Source: JBCCFK01 sp965262315 (GTDB taxonomy: Bacteria > Actinomycetota > Acidimicrobiia > Acidimicrobiales > UBA8592). Taken from it: 64,000 nt of DNA. Where the stretch lies: the NCBI GenBank assembly GCA_965262315.1, contig CBDHFJ010000137.1, positions 1-64,000 of the forward strand, given 5' to 3'. Below the pieces are notes generated by a model. It saw only the letters and a program-made list of their open reading frames with translations. It searched no databases and had not been told where the DNA came from. Every line of letters begins with the position of its first letter. Positions within the stretch are counted from its first letter, which is position 1. Shown in pieces: positions 8,854 to 17,524 of the stretch. Both the position numbers and the translations under genes were made by a program.

Positions 8854-9943
8854 ATGACCGTCACCGACGACACCAGCGAGTACAACCAGGCGGCGATCGC
8901 CACGGCGGCCAGGCTCTTCGAGCTGCGCAAAGACGAGGCACGCAAGGCCAAGCGGGCCGAGCTGCCGCTCGAGCGCCTCTTGCCCGCCCACGACAACACC
9001 GCGCTCGGTGTGGCTCGCGAGTGGCAGCAGATGGGCGAGCGCCACGTGTCGGCCGACCTCGCGGCTCGGGCCGAGGCGCTCGGCGCGAGCTTCGAGCACC
9101 TCGCCGTCACGCTCGGCACCGTCATCCACGGGGTGAATCTGCGCACCCTCGACGACGAGCTCATCGGTTTCATCCGCTCGACGCTCCTCGAACGCAAGGT
9201 GATCTTCTTCCGCGACCAGCACCTGGACGAGGACGAGCAGGTCGCGTTCGGACGCTGCTTCGGTGACCTGGACGCGTTCCCGTTCGGCAGGCCGGGCGAG
9301 AACCCGTACATCCTCGAGATCATCCATGGCCGCGGCAGCCCCGGGTACGAGAACGGCTGGCACACCGACGTGACCTGGATGGAGAAGCCGTCGCTGGGGT
9401 CGATCGCGCAGCTCATCGTCAAGCCGCCCGTCGGCGGCGACACCCTCTTCTCCGACAGCCACGCCGCGTACCAGGGACTCCCCGCCGACCTGCGGGACCG
9501 GATCGAGCATCTCTCCGGCATCAACGACTACCAGACCTTCATCGCCGGGTACGGCGGCAAGAAGCTGCCCGACGACGTCGTCGACGCCATCAAGGCCGAC
9601 ATCCCGTTCGGCGTGCCCCACCCGCTCGTCCGTACGCATCCCGAGACCGGCAAGCGTGCGCTGTACCTGCATGGCGGATTCCTCCGCCACGACTCCCTGT
9701 TCGACGACCGCACGGGCGATGCCCTCGACCCCGAAGAGTCCCGGGCGATCGTGGCCCAGCTCCTCAAGCATCACGCCCGACCCGAGTACATCTGCCGGTT
9801 CCCGTGGGAGGTCGGCTCGATCGCATTCTGGGACAACCGCGCCGTCCAGCACTACGCCCGCGAGTGACTACTACCCCCACAAGCGCCTGCTCCGGCGGGT
9901 CACCGTCAGCGGCGACCGCCCCTACCGGGCGCCCGTTGCGTGA
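8854..9943 (+). CDS. TauD/TfdA-family Fe(II)/2-oxoglutarate dioxygenase, apparent frameshift near the 3' end
   Basis: Iron motif HTDVTW and distal His in FWDNRAVQHYA, with RTHPETGKRALYLHG between. As read, the frame stops at 9867 right after the distal His. The next frame continues with SDYYPHKRLLRRVTVSGDRP, which holds the arginine expected to bind 2-oxoglutarate, and stops at 9943. Removing one G near 9864 restores a full protein. The 9943 stop overlaps the next gene's GTG as GTGA, supporting the longer product. GAGGGGGA precedes ATG 8854. Likely substrate is a sulfonate or similar small molecule; not determinable. Confidence 0.82.
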
Positions 9944-10830
9944 TCATCGAGCCGCCGTCGGCGGACTTCGTCACGGTCATCGAGGACAGCCGACGCTGGC
10001 AACACGTCGGCCTCCGCGACGACGACATCATCGTCTCCACCCCGCCCAAATCCGGGACCACGTGGACCCAGGGCATGCTGCTGTCGATGCTGTGGCCCGA
10101 CGGCGATCCGCCCGGGATTCTCGGTGAGGTCAGCCCATGGGTGGACAGCCGCATACGGCCCATCGACGAGGTCGCCACCGTGTTGGACGAACAGACGCAT
10201 CGTCGCTTCATCAAGACCCACAGCCCCGGCGACACCACCCCCTTCAGCCCTCAGGTTTCCTATCTCACGGTGTACCGCGACCCGGCCGACGCGTTGGTGT
10301 CGTGGGGCAACCACCGCGCCAAGATGCACGCGCCGATCATGGGGCGCTTCAACGAACTCGCCGCCGACGATGGCTTCGATCCCCTGCCACTGCGCTTCGA
10401 CGGTGACTACGACGTCCTCATCGAGGAATGGATGGCCTACTGCTCGCCGGCCCGCCACCTCGCCGGCTGGTGGACCCGCCGCCACGAGCCGAACGTGCTG
10501 ATGCTGCATTACGCCGATCTCTCGGCAGATCTGGCGTTCGACATGCGGCGGATCGCCGCGTTCACCGGGATCCACATCCCCGACTCGCTCTGGCCGGCGG
10601 TTGTCGAGCGATGCCGCATCGACGCCATGCGCGAAACAGCCCGAGCCACCTGGGACGCCGAACGCGGCTTCGAGGGCGGCGCCGATGCGTTCTTCAACAA
10701 GGGCGGGAGCGGCCGCGGCACCCAGCTCCTGAGCGACGCGCAGTTGGCGCGAGTTCGGGCGCACTGCGACGAACTCCTTCCCGCCGAGGCCGTGACCTGG
10801 CTGTACCAAGGCGGCCCCGTCCCCGACTGA
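9940..10830 (+). CDS. Sulfotransferase family protein (PAPS-dependent)
   Basis: The 5'-phosphosulfate loop is TPPKSGTTWTQGMLLSML near the N-terminus, and the 3'-phosphate motif appears as TVYRDPADALVSW. The C-terminal end GGSGRGTQLLSDAQLARV corresponds to the RKG-like region. 296 residues, normal for the soluble group. Start GTG 9940 overlaps the TauD stop (GTGA), so the two are coupled. Transfers sulfate from PAPS to an unknown hydroxyl or amine; with a TauD-type dioxygenase alongside, organosulfur turnover is a reasonable inference. Confidence 0.88.
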   Translation: MIIEPPSADFVTVIEDSRRWQHVGLRDDDIIVSTPPKSGTTWTQGMLLSMLWPDGDPPGILGEVSPWVDSRIRPIDEVATVLDEQTHRRFIKTHSPGDTTPFSPQVSYLTVYRDPADALVSWGNHRAKMHAPIMGRFNELAADDGFDPLPLRFDGDYDVLIEEWMAYCSPARHLAGWWTRRHEPNVLMLHYADLSADLAFDMRRIAAFTGIHIPDSLWPAVVERCRIDAMRETARATWDAERGFEGGADAFFNKGGSGRGTQLLSDAQLARVRAHCDELLPAEAVTWLYQGGPVPD

Positions 10831-10841
10831 CCTGCCGGAGA

Positions 10842-10885
10842 GGATCTGTGAACACAAAGTGTGCGCACTCTGCGTTCACAGATCC
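10842..10885. terminator. Long hairpin after the sulfotransferase gene
   Basis: Perfect 12-base arms GGATCTGTGAAC (10842-10853) and GTTCACAGATCC (10874-10885) enclose a smaller AGTG-TGCG-CACT stem-loop. Placed 12 bases after the sulfotransferase stop, it could end transcription, though no T-run follows. Its sequence resembles the stem at 61052-61106. Confidence 0.5.
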
Positions 10886-10907
10886 TTCTCGAGGGCAGAC
10901 TGGGGCC

Positions 10908-12017
10908 ATGGCGGAACCGCTGAAGAACTCGTTTGGTCCGGATGTGCCGGAACGCATCGGGGAAGCGCTGGCACAGACCCTGCCGGGTTTCGACAGCGAC
11001 GCGTTCCTCGCCGACTGTCTCGCCGGGTACGACGACCTGGAGCTGACCGATCGGGCCAAGCATGTCGCCGCGGCGATGGCGGCCCATCTCCCAGGCGATC
11101 GAGGCGAAGCGCTGCGCGTGGTCACCGCGTCGTTGGGGCCCGAGGACGCCGAGCTCACCGGCATGGAGGGCTTCTTCTACCTCCCGCACGTCTACTTCGT
11201 CGCCGAGTACGGGCTGGATCACTTCGAGGACGCGATGACCGCGCAGTACGAGCTCACCAAGCGGTTCACGGCCGAGTTCAGCATCAGGGCGTACCTCGAA
11301 CACCAGACCCAGGCCACACTCACCCGCCTCCGCGAGTGGACCGAGGACCCCAGCGAACACCCACGTCGCCTCGTCTCGGAGGGCACGAGACCACGACTCC
11401 CTTGGGCCCCACGCCTCAAGGGCTTCCAGGCCGACCCCTCCCCCGTGATCGAACTCCTCGAACTCCTCAAGGACGACGAGTCCGAGTACGTCCGGCGTTC
11501 GGTGGCCAACAACCTGAACGACATCGCCAAGGACCACCCCGACCTGGTGGTCGAGATCGCGGAACGGTGGTGGGCCGACGCCGACGAGAACCGGCGCCGC
11601 CTGATCCGCCACGGCCTGCGCACCCTCATCAAGGCGGGCGACCCGGCCGCCCTCGCCGTGCTGGGCTACGGCCCGGACTCTCCGCTGGACGTGCGCTCCG
11701 TCGCGGTCACACCCGACACCGTGGCCATCGGCGGCAAGGTCAGCGTGGTGGCCGCGCTCCACAACCCGACCGACGCACCGATCTCCGGACTGATCGACCT
11801 GCGGGTCCACTTCGTCAAGGCGAGCGGCGAGACCTCACCGAAGGTGTTCAAAGGAGCGGAGATCGAGGTGGCGCCCGGTGACACGGCGACCGTCGCCAAG
11901 ACCATCTCGGTCAAGCAGCACTCGACCCGCACCCACTACCCGGGTACGCACACGGTCGAGCTCCTGGTGAACGGTGACGCCCGCCCCGGGGCCATGTTCG
12001 AGCTGACCGCGGACTGA
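10908..12017 (+). CDS. DNA alkylation repair-like HEAT-repeat protein
   Basis: 369 residues. The N-terminal two thirds are alpha-helical HEAT-like (DDLELTDRAKHVAAAMAAHL, YVRRSVANNLNDIAKDHPDL, RRRLIRHGLRTLIKAGD) as in the AlkC/AlkD-like alkylation repair family. The last ~120 residues are beta-rich (DVRSVAVTPDTVAIGGKVSV through THTVELLVNG), the C-terminal extension of the AlkC-type branch. Start ATG 10908 is chosen because upstream of it the frame overlaps the sulfotransferase. Binding or excision of alkylated bases is inferred from family only. Confidence 0.8.
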   Translation: MAEPLKNSFGPDVPERIGEALAQTLPGFDSDAFLADCLAGYDDLELTDRAKHVAAAMAAHLPGDRGEALRVVTASLGPEDAELTGMEGFFYLPHVYFVAEYGLDHFEDAMTAQYELTKRFTAEFSIRAYLEHQTQATLTRLREWTEDPSEHPRRLVSEGTRPRLPWAPRLKGFQADPSPVIELLELLKDDESEYVRRSVANNLNDIAKDHPDLVVEIAERWWADADENRRRLIRHGLRTLIKAGDPAALAVLGYGPDSPLDVRSVAVTPDTVAIGGKVSVVAALHNPTDAPISGLIDLRVHFVKASGETSPKVFKGAEIEVAPGDTATVAKTISVKQHSTRTHYPGTHTVELLVNGDARPGAMFELTAD

Positions 12018-12020
12018 CGG

Positions 12021-13403
12021 TCAGGGCTCGGCGAGCAGCGACTCGGCCGCGAGGTTGCCGCTGCGGATGCAGGCCGGCAGGCCTCCACCCTCGAGTCCGG
12101 CGCCAGCCAGCGCCAGACCGGCCACGCCGGTCACCCGTTCCGAGATCCGCTCGATCCGGAGCCGATGGCCGACGTGCATGACGGGGATCGCCGCGGTCCA
12201 GGCGCTGTGCAGCGCACGGGTGGGAATGGCCTGGACCCCCAGCGTGTCCGTCACGACCCGATGCGCCGTCTCGATGGCGCGGTCCTCGGGCAGGAAGGTG
12301 CCGTCGACCGGCCGCAGGAAGCACCGGACCGCGAGGCCGCCGGCCGGCGCTCGATCGTGCCACTTCGCCGACACCCAGGTGCAGGCGGCCACCCGCCCGC
12401 CCTCGCTGCGGGGGACGAGGAACCCCGTCCCGGGAACGTCGTGCGGCCCGATGTCGTCCTGGCTGCCGGGCTCCCAGATCAGGGTCACGATCTGCGACTT
12501 CGACATCGGCTGAGAGCCCACCAGATCTGCCAGCTCCGGATCCAGGGGAGCGAGGAGCTTCGACGTCGCGGCCGGCGGCGTGGCAACCACCACCGCGTCG
12601 GCGTCGACGGTCTCGCCGTCACGCAGCACCAGGCGCCAGCCCGAGCCCAGCCGCTCCAGCGACGCCACCCCGCACCGCAGCCGGAGCGTGTCCTTCACGG
12701 ACGCGACGAGCGCGTCGACGAGCTGTCCCATGCCTCCCCGTAGGGTCACCAGCGGGGGCAGGCCTCCACGAGCGGTGGGCGCAGGCGTCCGCAGCGCCTG
12801 GACAGCGATACTGCGGCCCTCCCGTTCGATCCGGCGCAACGGAGCGAGCACCATGTCGGCGCTGAGCGCCTCGGTGCCCGCGCCGTGGACGCCGCCGACC
12901 AACGGCTCGATCAGCTCGTCCAGCAGCTCGGGGCCGAAGCGGCGTCGCACGAAGGAGGCGACGCTCTGATCGTCGGCGCTGCGGTCCCGCCGGATCAGCG
13001 GCTCCAGGGCCAGCCGGGCCCGGCCACGGATACCGAGCAGCGGCGAAGTCAGCAGATTGCGAGCCGATGCTCGAGTCGGCTGAAGGATGCCCTGCGGAAG
13101 CGGCCGAAGCGTGCCGTCGCGCAGGACGAAGGTCCGACGCGGCGCCGGTCCGTCGGTCACCAGGTCGCCGCGCAGGCCCAGCTCGTCGACGAGCTCGAGC
13201 GCCTCGGTCCGAGTGGAGAGGAACCCTTCCGGTCCGTGCTCGATGGTGAACCCCCGCCACGACTCGGTGCGGATCATCCCGCCCGCCCGCTCGGCGCCAT
13301 CCACCACGAGCACGTCGTCGACGCCCGCTGCCCGCAACCGATGCGCGGCCGTCAGGCCGGAGATCCCGGCGCCGATGACGACGGCTCGGTGACGCTCAGC
13401 CAC
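12021..13403 (-). CDS. hemY: Protoporphyrinogen/coproporphyrinogen oxidase
   Basis: 460 residues. FAD dinucleotide motif VIGAGISGLTAAHRL, then RAGGMIRTES and HGPEGFLS at the substrate side. FVRRRFGPELLDELIEPLVGGVHG is a signature of HemY/CgoX enzymes. C-terminal FAD contact GLALAGAGLEGGGLPACIRSG. Catalyses six-electron oxidation of the tetrapyrrole; in actinobacteria this family often works on coproporphyrinogen III (CgoX), which the sequence alone does not settle. It overlaps the cytochrome c gene by 8 bases and ends the respiratory operon, fitting supply of heme to these cytochromes. Confidence 0.9.
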   Translation of the reverse strand: MAERHRAVVIGAGISGLTAAHRLRAAGVDDVLVVDGAERAGGMIRTESWRGFTIEHGPEGFLSTRTEALELVDELGLRGDLVTDGPAPRRTFVLRDGTLRPLPQGILQPTRASARNLLTSPLLGIRGRARLALEPLIRRDRSADDQSVASFVRRRFGPELLDELIEPLVGGVHGAGTEALSADMVLAPLRRIEREGRSIAVQALRTPAPTARGGLPPLVTLRGGMGQLVDALVASVKDTLRLRCGVASLERLGSGWRLVLRDGETVDADAVVVATPPAATSKLLAPLDPELADLVGSQPMSKSQIVTLIWEPGSQDDIGPHDVPGTGFLVPRSEGGRVAACTWVSAKWHDRAPAGGLAVRCFLRPVDGTFLPEDRAIETAHRVVTDTLGVQAIPTRALHSAWTAAIPVMHVGHRLRIERISERVTGVAGLALAGAGLEGGGLPACIRSGNLAAESLLAEP

Positions 13404-13851
13404 CGACCATGTCCCGCCAGTCCGGGCGGTCCGGGGCCGTGTCCTCGAGGCTGCGGAGGTAGATGGTGATCGCCCTGATCTGCTCCGAGGTCATCGCCCC
13501 GCCGAAGTCCTGCGAGTAGGCGGCCATCTGCGACCCCGGGATGCCGACGGCGATCAGCAACTCGATCTGGCCGTCGGACGCGGCCTGGAGGAACTGCTGC
13601 GAGTTCAACGCCGGCGCACTCAGGCCCTCGCCCGAGATGCCGTGGCACGACGAGCAGGCCTGGCCGAACAGGTCCTCACCCTGCGCCGCGAGCGAGGTGA
13701 GCTGCTCCTCGCGGGCGTCGGCTCGGTTCGCCGGTTCCACCAGCAGGTACAGCGGGAACACCGCGGCCATCAGCAGCAGCAGGCCCGCACCCCAGGTCAT
13801 GACCCGGTCGGTCGACTCCTCCAGCGGCAGGTCGGGCTCGTTGTACGTCAT
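13396..13851 (-). CDS. Membrane-anchored cytochrome c of the bc complex operon
   Basis: 151 residues: short cytoplasmic start, one membrane segment (MTWGAGLLLLMAAVFPLYLLV), then a class I cytochrome c domain with heme motif CSSCH inside GQACSSCHGISGEGL and a likely Met ligand near QMAAYSQDFG. The start overlaps the Rieske stop by one base. It presumably takes electrons from the Rieske centre. Confidence 0.85.
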   Translation of the reverse strand: MTYNEPDLPLEESTDRVMTWGAGLLLLMAAVFPLYLLVEPANRADAREEQLTSLAAQGEDLFGQACSSCHGISGEGLSAPALNSQQFLQAASDGQIELLIAVGIPGSQMAAYSQDFGGAMTSEQIRAITIYLRSLEDTAPDRPDWRDMVGG

Positions 13852-14354
13852 CAGTGATCCTCGACCTCACAGGCCCCACCCAGGGGCGGCTCGTCGATCG
13901 ACTCACCGCCCGGAGCGGGCCCCTCGATGGTGGTGCCGGTGTCGATGACCAGCAGGCCGTTCTCCTCCTCGACCGGGTACTGGTCGAGGCCCCGTGGTGC
14001 TGGACCGGCGCGGAACTCGCCGACCCGATTGAAGACCGAGCCGTGGCACGGGCACTCGAACTGGCCGGAGGCGGCACAGAACGGGACCCGGCAACCCAGG
14101 TGGGTGCACTTCTCGGACAGGGCGATGATCTTGCCGCCGGCGTCGGTGGTCAGATACGCCCGAGCCGCGGCCACCTCGATGACCGCACCCTCGGTCACCG
14201 CCTCGGGTGGCACCGCCCGGACCCGACCGCCGAAGCCCACGGCCGGGAGGGGCTTGATCAGGTCCCACGTGGTCCAGGCTCCGGCAGCCGCCACCAGGCC
14301 GACGCCGGCCTGCCAGCTGCGGACGAGGAAGTTTCGCCTGTCAGTGGTCGTCAC
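13851..14354 (-). CDS. Rieske [2Fe-2S] protein of a cytochrome bc-type complex
   Basis: 167 residues. Cluster ligands lie in CTHLGC and CPCHGSVFN, with the two extra disulfide cysteines placed as in bc1/b6f Rieske proteins. N-terminal TTTDRRNFLVRSWQ plus a hydrophobic stretch looks like a Tat signal anchor. The start overlaps the stop of the upstream cytochrome b C-terminal gene as ATGA. Confidence 0.92.
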   Translation of the reverse strand: MTTTDRRNFLVRSWQAGVGLVAAAGAWTTWDLIKPLPAVGFGGRVRAVPPEAVTEGAVIEVAAARAYLTTDAGGKIIALSEKCTHLGCRVPFCAASGQFECPCHGSVFNRVGEFRAGPAPRGLDQYPVEEENGLLVIDTGTTIEGPAPGGESIDEPPLGGACEVEDH

Positions 14355-14929
14355 AGCTCACCGTGCCATTCCTGCCACGGCCACACCCACGACCAGTTCG
14401 GGCCCCGGAACATGAACCCGACCAGCGTCAGGATCAGCCAGATGACCATGAAGGTCGTGAACGTGGCGATGGCCACCTTGCGGTGACTGGGCTTCAGCCA
14501 CCGACTCCGATCGATGTACGGCAGGGCGATCAGCCCGATCACGATCGCCCCGGGAACCAGCACGCCGGCGATCAGCGGATGGAAGTGCGCCAGCAGCTCC
14601 TGCAGCGCCGCGAAGTACCACGGCGCCTTCTCGGGATTGGGGGTCACCGTCGGATCGGCGATCGATCGCAGCGGTGCATCGAAGAAGACGGAGATGAACA
14701 GCACCAGGAGCAACACGGCGAGGACGGCGACACCTTGGCGAACCAGCAGGTGCGGCCAGACCAGCACCATGTCGTCGTCGGCCGGCTCCTTGCGTTCACC
14801 CGCCACCGGCTTGCCGGGCACGACGCCCAGGACCCGACGGCCGTCGACGACGTCGGGCGTTGCCGTCAGCTTGTCGGCCTTGGAGGGCAGCGGCAGGCTG
14901 CTCTCGGGGAGATCGGTCGTGTCAGACAT
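14351..14929 (-). CDS. Cytochrome b C-terminal subunit (subunit IV/PetD-like)
   Basis: 192 residues with three membrane segments. It carries NPEKAPWYFAALQELLAHF, which contains the quinol-site PEW-like element (here PxKAPWYF) of split cytochrome b. The ~50 residues before the first helix are a hydrophilic extension. It overlaps the N-terminal cytochrome b gene by 8 bases, so the two halves are made together as in b6f-type complexes. Confidence 0.87.
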   Translation of the reverse strand: MSDTTDLPESSLPLPSKADKLTATPDVVDGRRVLGVVPGKPVAGERKEPADDDMVLVWPHLLVRQGVAVLAVLLLVLFISVFFDAPLRSIADPTVTPNPEKAPWYFAALQELLAHFHPLIAGVLVPGAIVIGLIALPYIDRSRWLKPSHRKVAIATFTTFMVIWLILTLVGFMFRGPNWSWVWPWQEWHGEL

Positions 14930-15716
14930 CGGGCTCTCCCGTCGCCACCTCGAGCATGCTGTCCTTGCGCCACCGCCACAGATGCAGCATCAGGGTGGCG
15001 ACGATCATCGCCGGCAGGACGGCGACGTGGAGCACGTAGAACCGCAGCAGGGTGCTGGCTCCCACCACCGGCCCGCCCAGCATGACCTCCTTGACCTCGT
15101 CGCCGATCAGCGGCACGTACGCCGCCATCTCGGTCCCGACGGTGACGGCCCAGAAGGCGAGCTGATCCCACGGCAGCAGGTAGCCGGTGAACGACATCAG
15201 CAGGGTGAGGACCAGCAGGATCACGCCGATCACCCAGTTGCCTTCCCGAGGTGGCTTGTACGCCCCACGGAAGAACATCTTGACCATGTGGGCCACCACC
15301 GCGATCACCATCAGGTGGGCCGACCAGCGGTGCACGTTGCGGATGTACTGCCCGAAGGCCACGTCGGTCTGGAGGCTCTGGACGTTGCCGTAGGCCTGGT
15401 TGGGCGACGGCACGTAGAAGAACATCAGGTAGAGACCGGACACGATCAGCGACCCGAGCAGCGCCGTGGAGATGATGCCGAGGTAGTACGAGTACCGGAA
15501 CGACAGCTGCTCCCGCTTGACCTTGACGGGATAGATGTGGAGCAGGAACGACGCCCAGTGGCCGGCGGCGCGGTCGCGGTTGGTGCGCCGGCGCGGCGAG
15601 CGCCAGATCGACTTGCCGACCGGGGTCTCCCGGACGAGGTCGAAGAGGTCGGGATCCGTCGTGGTCGAGTCCGGCGCGGCCTCGACCGTCTCGACGGGAT
15701 CGTCGGCGATGGTCAT
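14922..15716 (-). CDS. Cytochrome b N-terminal subunit (b6-like)
   Basis: 264 residues, four helices. Bis-heme ligands are the His pairs in HRWSAHLMVIAVVAH and HVAVLPAMIVATLMLH; the second pair has 14 intervening residues, the b6-type spacing. GYLLPWDQLAFWAVTVGTE is the Qo-side cd region. Start ATG 15716 overlaps the flavoprotein stop (ATGA). It is the quinol-oxidising membrane core of the complex. Confidence 0.92.
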   Translation of the reverse strand: MTIADDPVETVEAAPDSTTTDPDLFDLVRETPVGKSIWRSPRRRTNRDRAAGHWASFLLHIYPVKVKREQLSFRYSYYLGIISTALLGSLIVSGLYLMFFYVPSPNQAYGNVQSLQTDVAFGQYIRNVHRWSAHLMVIAVVAHMVKMFFRGAYKPPREGNWVIGVILLVLTLLMSFTGYLLPWDQLAFWAVTVGTEMAAYVPLIGDEVKEVMLGGPVVGASTLLRFYVLHVAVLPAMIVATLMLHLWRWRKDSMLEVATGEPDV

Positions 15717-17524
15717 CCAGGTACTCCAATCCCGCTCCACACGGCCATGGAGAGCGCATCGGGTGGGCAACGATCGACACAGAGGGCGCAGCGGATGCAG
15801 CGCTCCTCGTCGAGCAACAGGGCGGTGGCCGGCTGGCCCTGATGGTCCGGTGCCACGTCGCCGACGGGCACCAGTGAGATCACGTTGACGGGACAGACGT
15901 CGGAGCACAGGCCGCAGAGGACGCACTTGTCGGTGTCGAGCACGATGTTGGCGAAGCAGCGCAGGCATCGCTTCGCCTCGCACCGGGCCTGCTCCTCGGT
16001 GAACCCGAGCTCCACCTCGGCGAGGCCGACGCGACGACCGGTGTCGAGGGTCGGCACCGTCACCCGGTCGATACCGTCGTAGTCGTCGCCGAGGCGGTGG
16101 AACTGTTGCAGCTCGACCATGTGGCCCGGCTCGTCCTCGGGCAGGGTGCCGCCGAACGAGCGGTGGATGTCGGCGGCGGCTCGTCGGCCGTCGGCGATGG
16201 CGTCGATCAGCGTCCGGGGGCCCTTGGCGCAGTCGCCCCCTGACCACACATCGGCCAGCGACGTCCGACCCGTGTCGTCGTCGATGGCGATGGTGCCCCG
16301 GGGCGACGTGTCGGGACCCTCGCCGCCGAGCACGGCCAGGTCGATGGCCTGCCCGATGGCCAGGATGACGGTGTCGGCCTCGATGATCCGGATGTCGTCC
16401 TCGTCGAAGACGGGTGCGAAGCGGCCGTCCTCGTCGAACACCGACACCACACCGACGGTCTCGACCCCGACCACACGCCCGGTGTCGTCCACCACCACGC
16501 GGCGGGGGCCTCGCCGGTTCTCGAAGCCGATGCCCTCGTGCTCGGCCTCCTCGATCTCGAACTCGTGGGCCGGCATCTCGTCGCGACCCTCGAGCGACAT
16601 CACCGTGATGTCCCGAGCGCCGGCACGAGACGCGGTGCGAGCGACATCGAGCGCATCGCGCATCGAGCTCCGCTCGTCCGCCTCGTCCCGGGCCTCCGTC
16701 GTGTTCTCGTCGTCGCTGGCTTGGTCGTAGTCGCTGGCCCGCAACGCGGTCCGGGCCGCGTCCATGGCGACGTCGCCGCCACCGATCACCAAAACCCGCT
16801 CGCCCACGTCGACGTGGAAGCCCCGGTTCATGTTGATGAGGAACTCGATGGCCTTCAGGACGCCGTCGGCGTCACCGCCGTCGATGTCGAGGCCACGGCC
16901 GAGGGTGGCGCCGATCCCGACGAACACGGCGTCGTACTCGCGCCGGAGCTCGTCGAGGGTCACGTCCTCGCCCAGCTTGGACTCGGTGTGGACGTCGACG
17001 CCGAGGTCGACGATCGCCTGCACGTCGGCCGCCAGCACGTCTCGGTCGAGCCGGTACTCCGGGATGCCCAGCCACATGGCGCCGCCGAGCTTGTCGGTGG
17101 CCTCGTGAATCGTCACGCCGTAGCCGAGACGGCGGAGATCGTGGGCGGCGGCCAATCCCGCGGGGCCGCCGCCCACGATGGCCACGCGCTCATCGAGATG
17201 CGCAGCCGGTGGAGCGGTCACCCGCTCCCACACCCTCGCGTCGGCGCCCTGGCTCTCGGGACCGAACTGCTCGGTCACGAAGCGCTTCAGCGCCCTGATC
17301 GCGATGGGTCGATCGATGGCCCCGCGCCGGCACGCGTCCTCACACGGCGCAGCACACACCCGACCGCAGACCGAGGCGAACGGGTTGGGAAGGCGAGCGG
17401 TCAGATAGGCCAGCTCGTCCCGGCCGTCGGCGATCGCGGCCACGTACATGCCGGCGTTGGTGTGCACGGGGCACGCCGCGAGGCACGGGATGTTGCGGTC
17501 GTAGAACTCGAGGGAGTCGACCAT
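15713..17524 (-). CDS. GltD/NfnB-like NAD(P)-FAD oxidoreductase fused to an 8Fe ferredoxin
   Basis: 603 residues. An N-terminal cysteine domain (C14, C18, C53, C57, C61, C65) is typical of glutamate synthase small subunits. FAD motif VAIVGGGPAGLAAAHDL (around 114-130) and NAD(P) motif VLVIGGGDVAMDAA follow, then a second FAD contact WSGGDCAKGPRTLIDAI. C-terminal ferredoxin motifs are CVLCGLCSDVCP and CIRCALCVDRCP. It sits between a cytochrome c and cytochrome b gene with ATGA overlaps on both sides, not beside gltB, so a role as redox module of the bc complex is inferred. It could feed NAD(P)H electrons in, or use quinol-linked electrons to reduce ferredoxin or NAD(P). Confidence 0.85.
   Translation of the reverse strand: MVDSLEFYDRNIPCLAACPVHTNAGMYVAAIADGRDELAYLTARLPNPFASVCGRVCAAPCEDACRRGAIDRPIAIRALKRFVTEQFGPESQGADARVWERVTAPPAAHLDERVAIVGGGPAGLAAAHDLRRLGYGVTIHEATDKLGGAMWLGIPEYRLDRDVLAADVQAIVDLGVDVHTESKLGEDVTLDELRREYDAVFVGIGATLGRGLDIDGGDADGVLKAIEFLINMNRGFHVDVGERVLVIGGGDVAMDAARTALRASDYDQASDDENTTEARDEADERSSMRDALDVARTASRAGARDITVMSLEGRDEMPAHEFEIEEAEHEGIGFENRRGPRRVVVDDTGRVVGVETVGVVSVFDEDGRFAPVFDEDDIRIIEADTVILAIGQAIDLAVLGGEGPDTSPRGTIAIDDDTGRTSLADVWSGGDCAKGPRTLIDAIADGRRAAADIHRSFGGTLPEDEPGHMVELQQFHRLGDDYDGIDRVTVPTLDTGRRVGLAEVELGFTEEQARCEAKRCLRCFANIVLDTDKCVLCGLCSDVCPVNVISLVPVGDVAPDHQGQPATALLLDEERCIRCALCVDRCPPDALSMAVWSGIGVPG

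Noticed and set aside
15713..17524. Glutamate synthase small subunit
   Set aside because: No gltB nearby, a C-terminal 8Fe ferredoxin is fused, and both ends overlap cytochrome genes.
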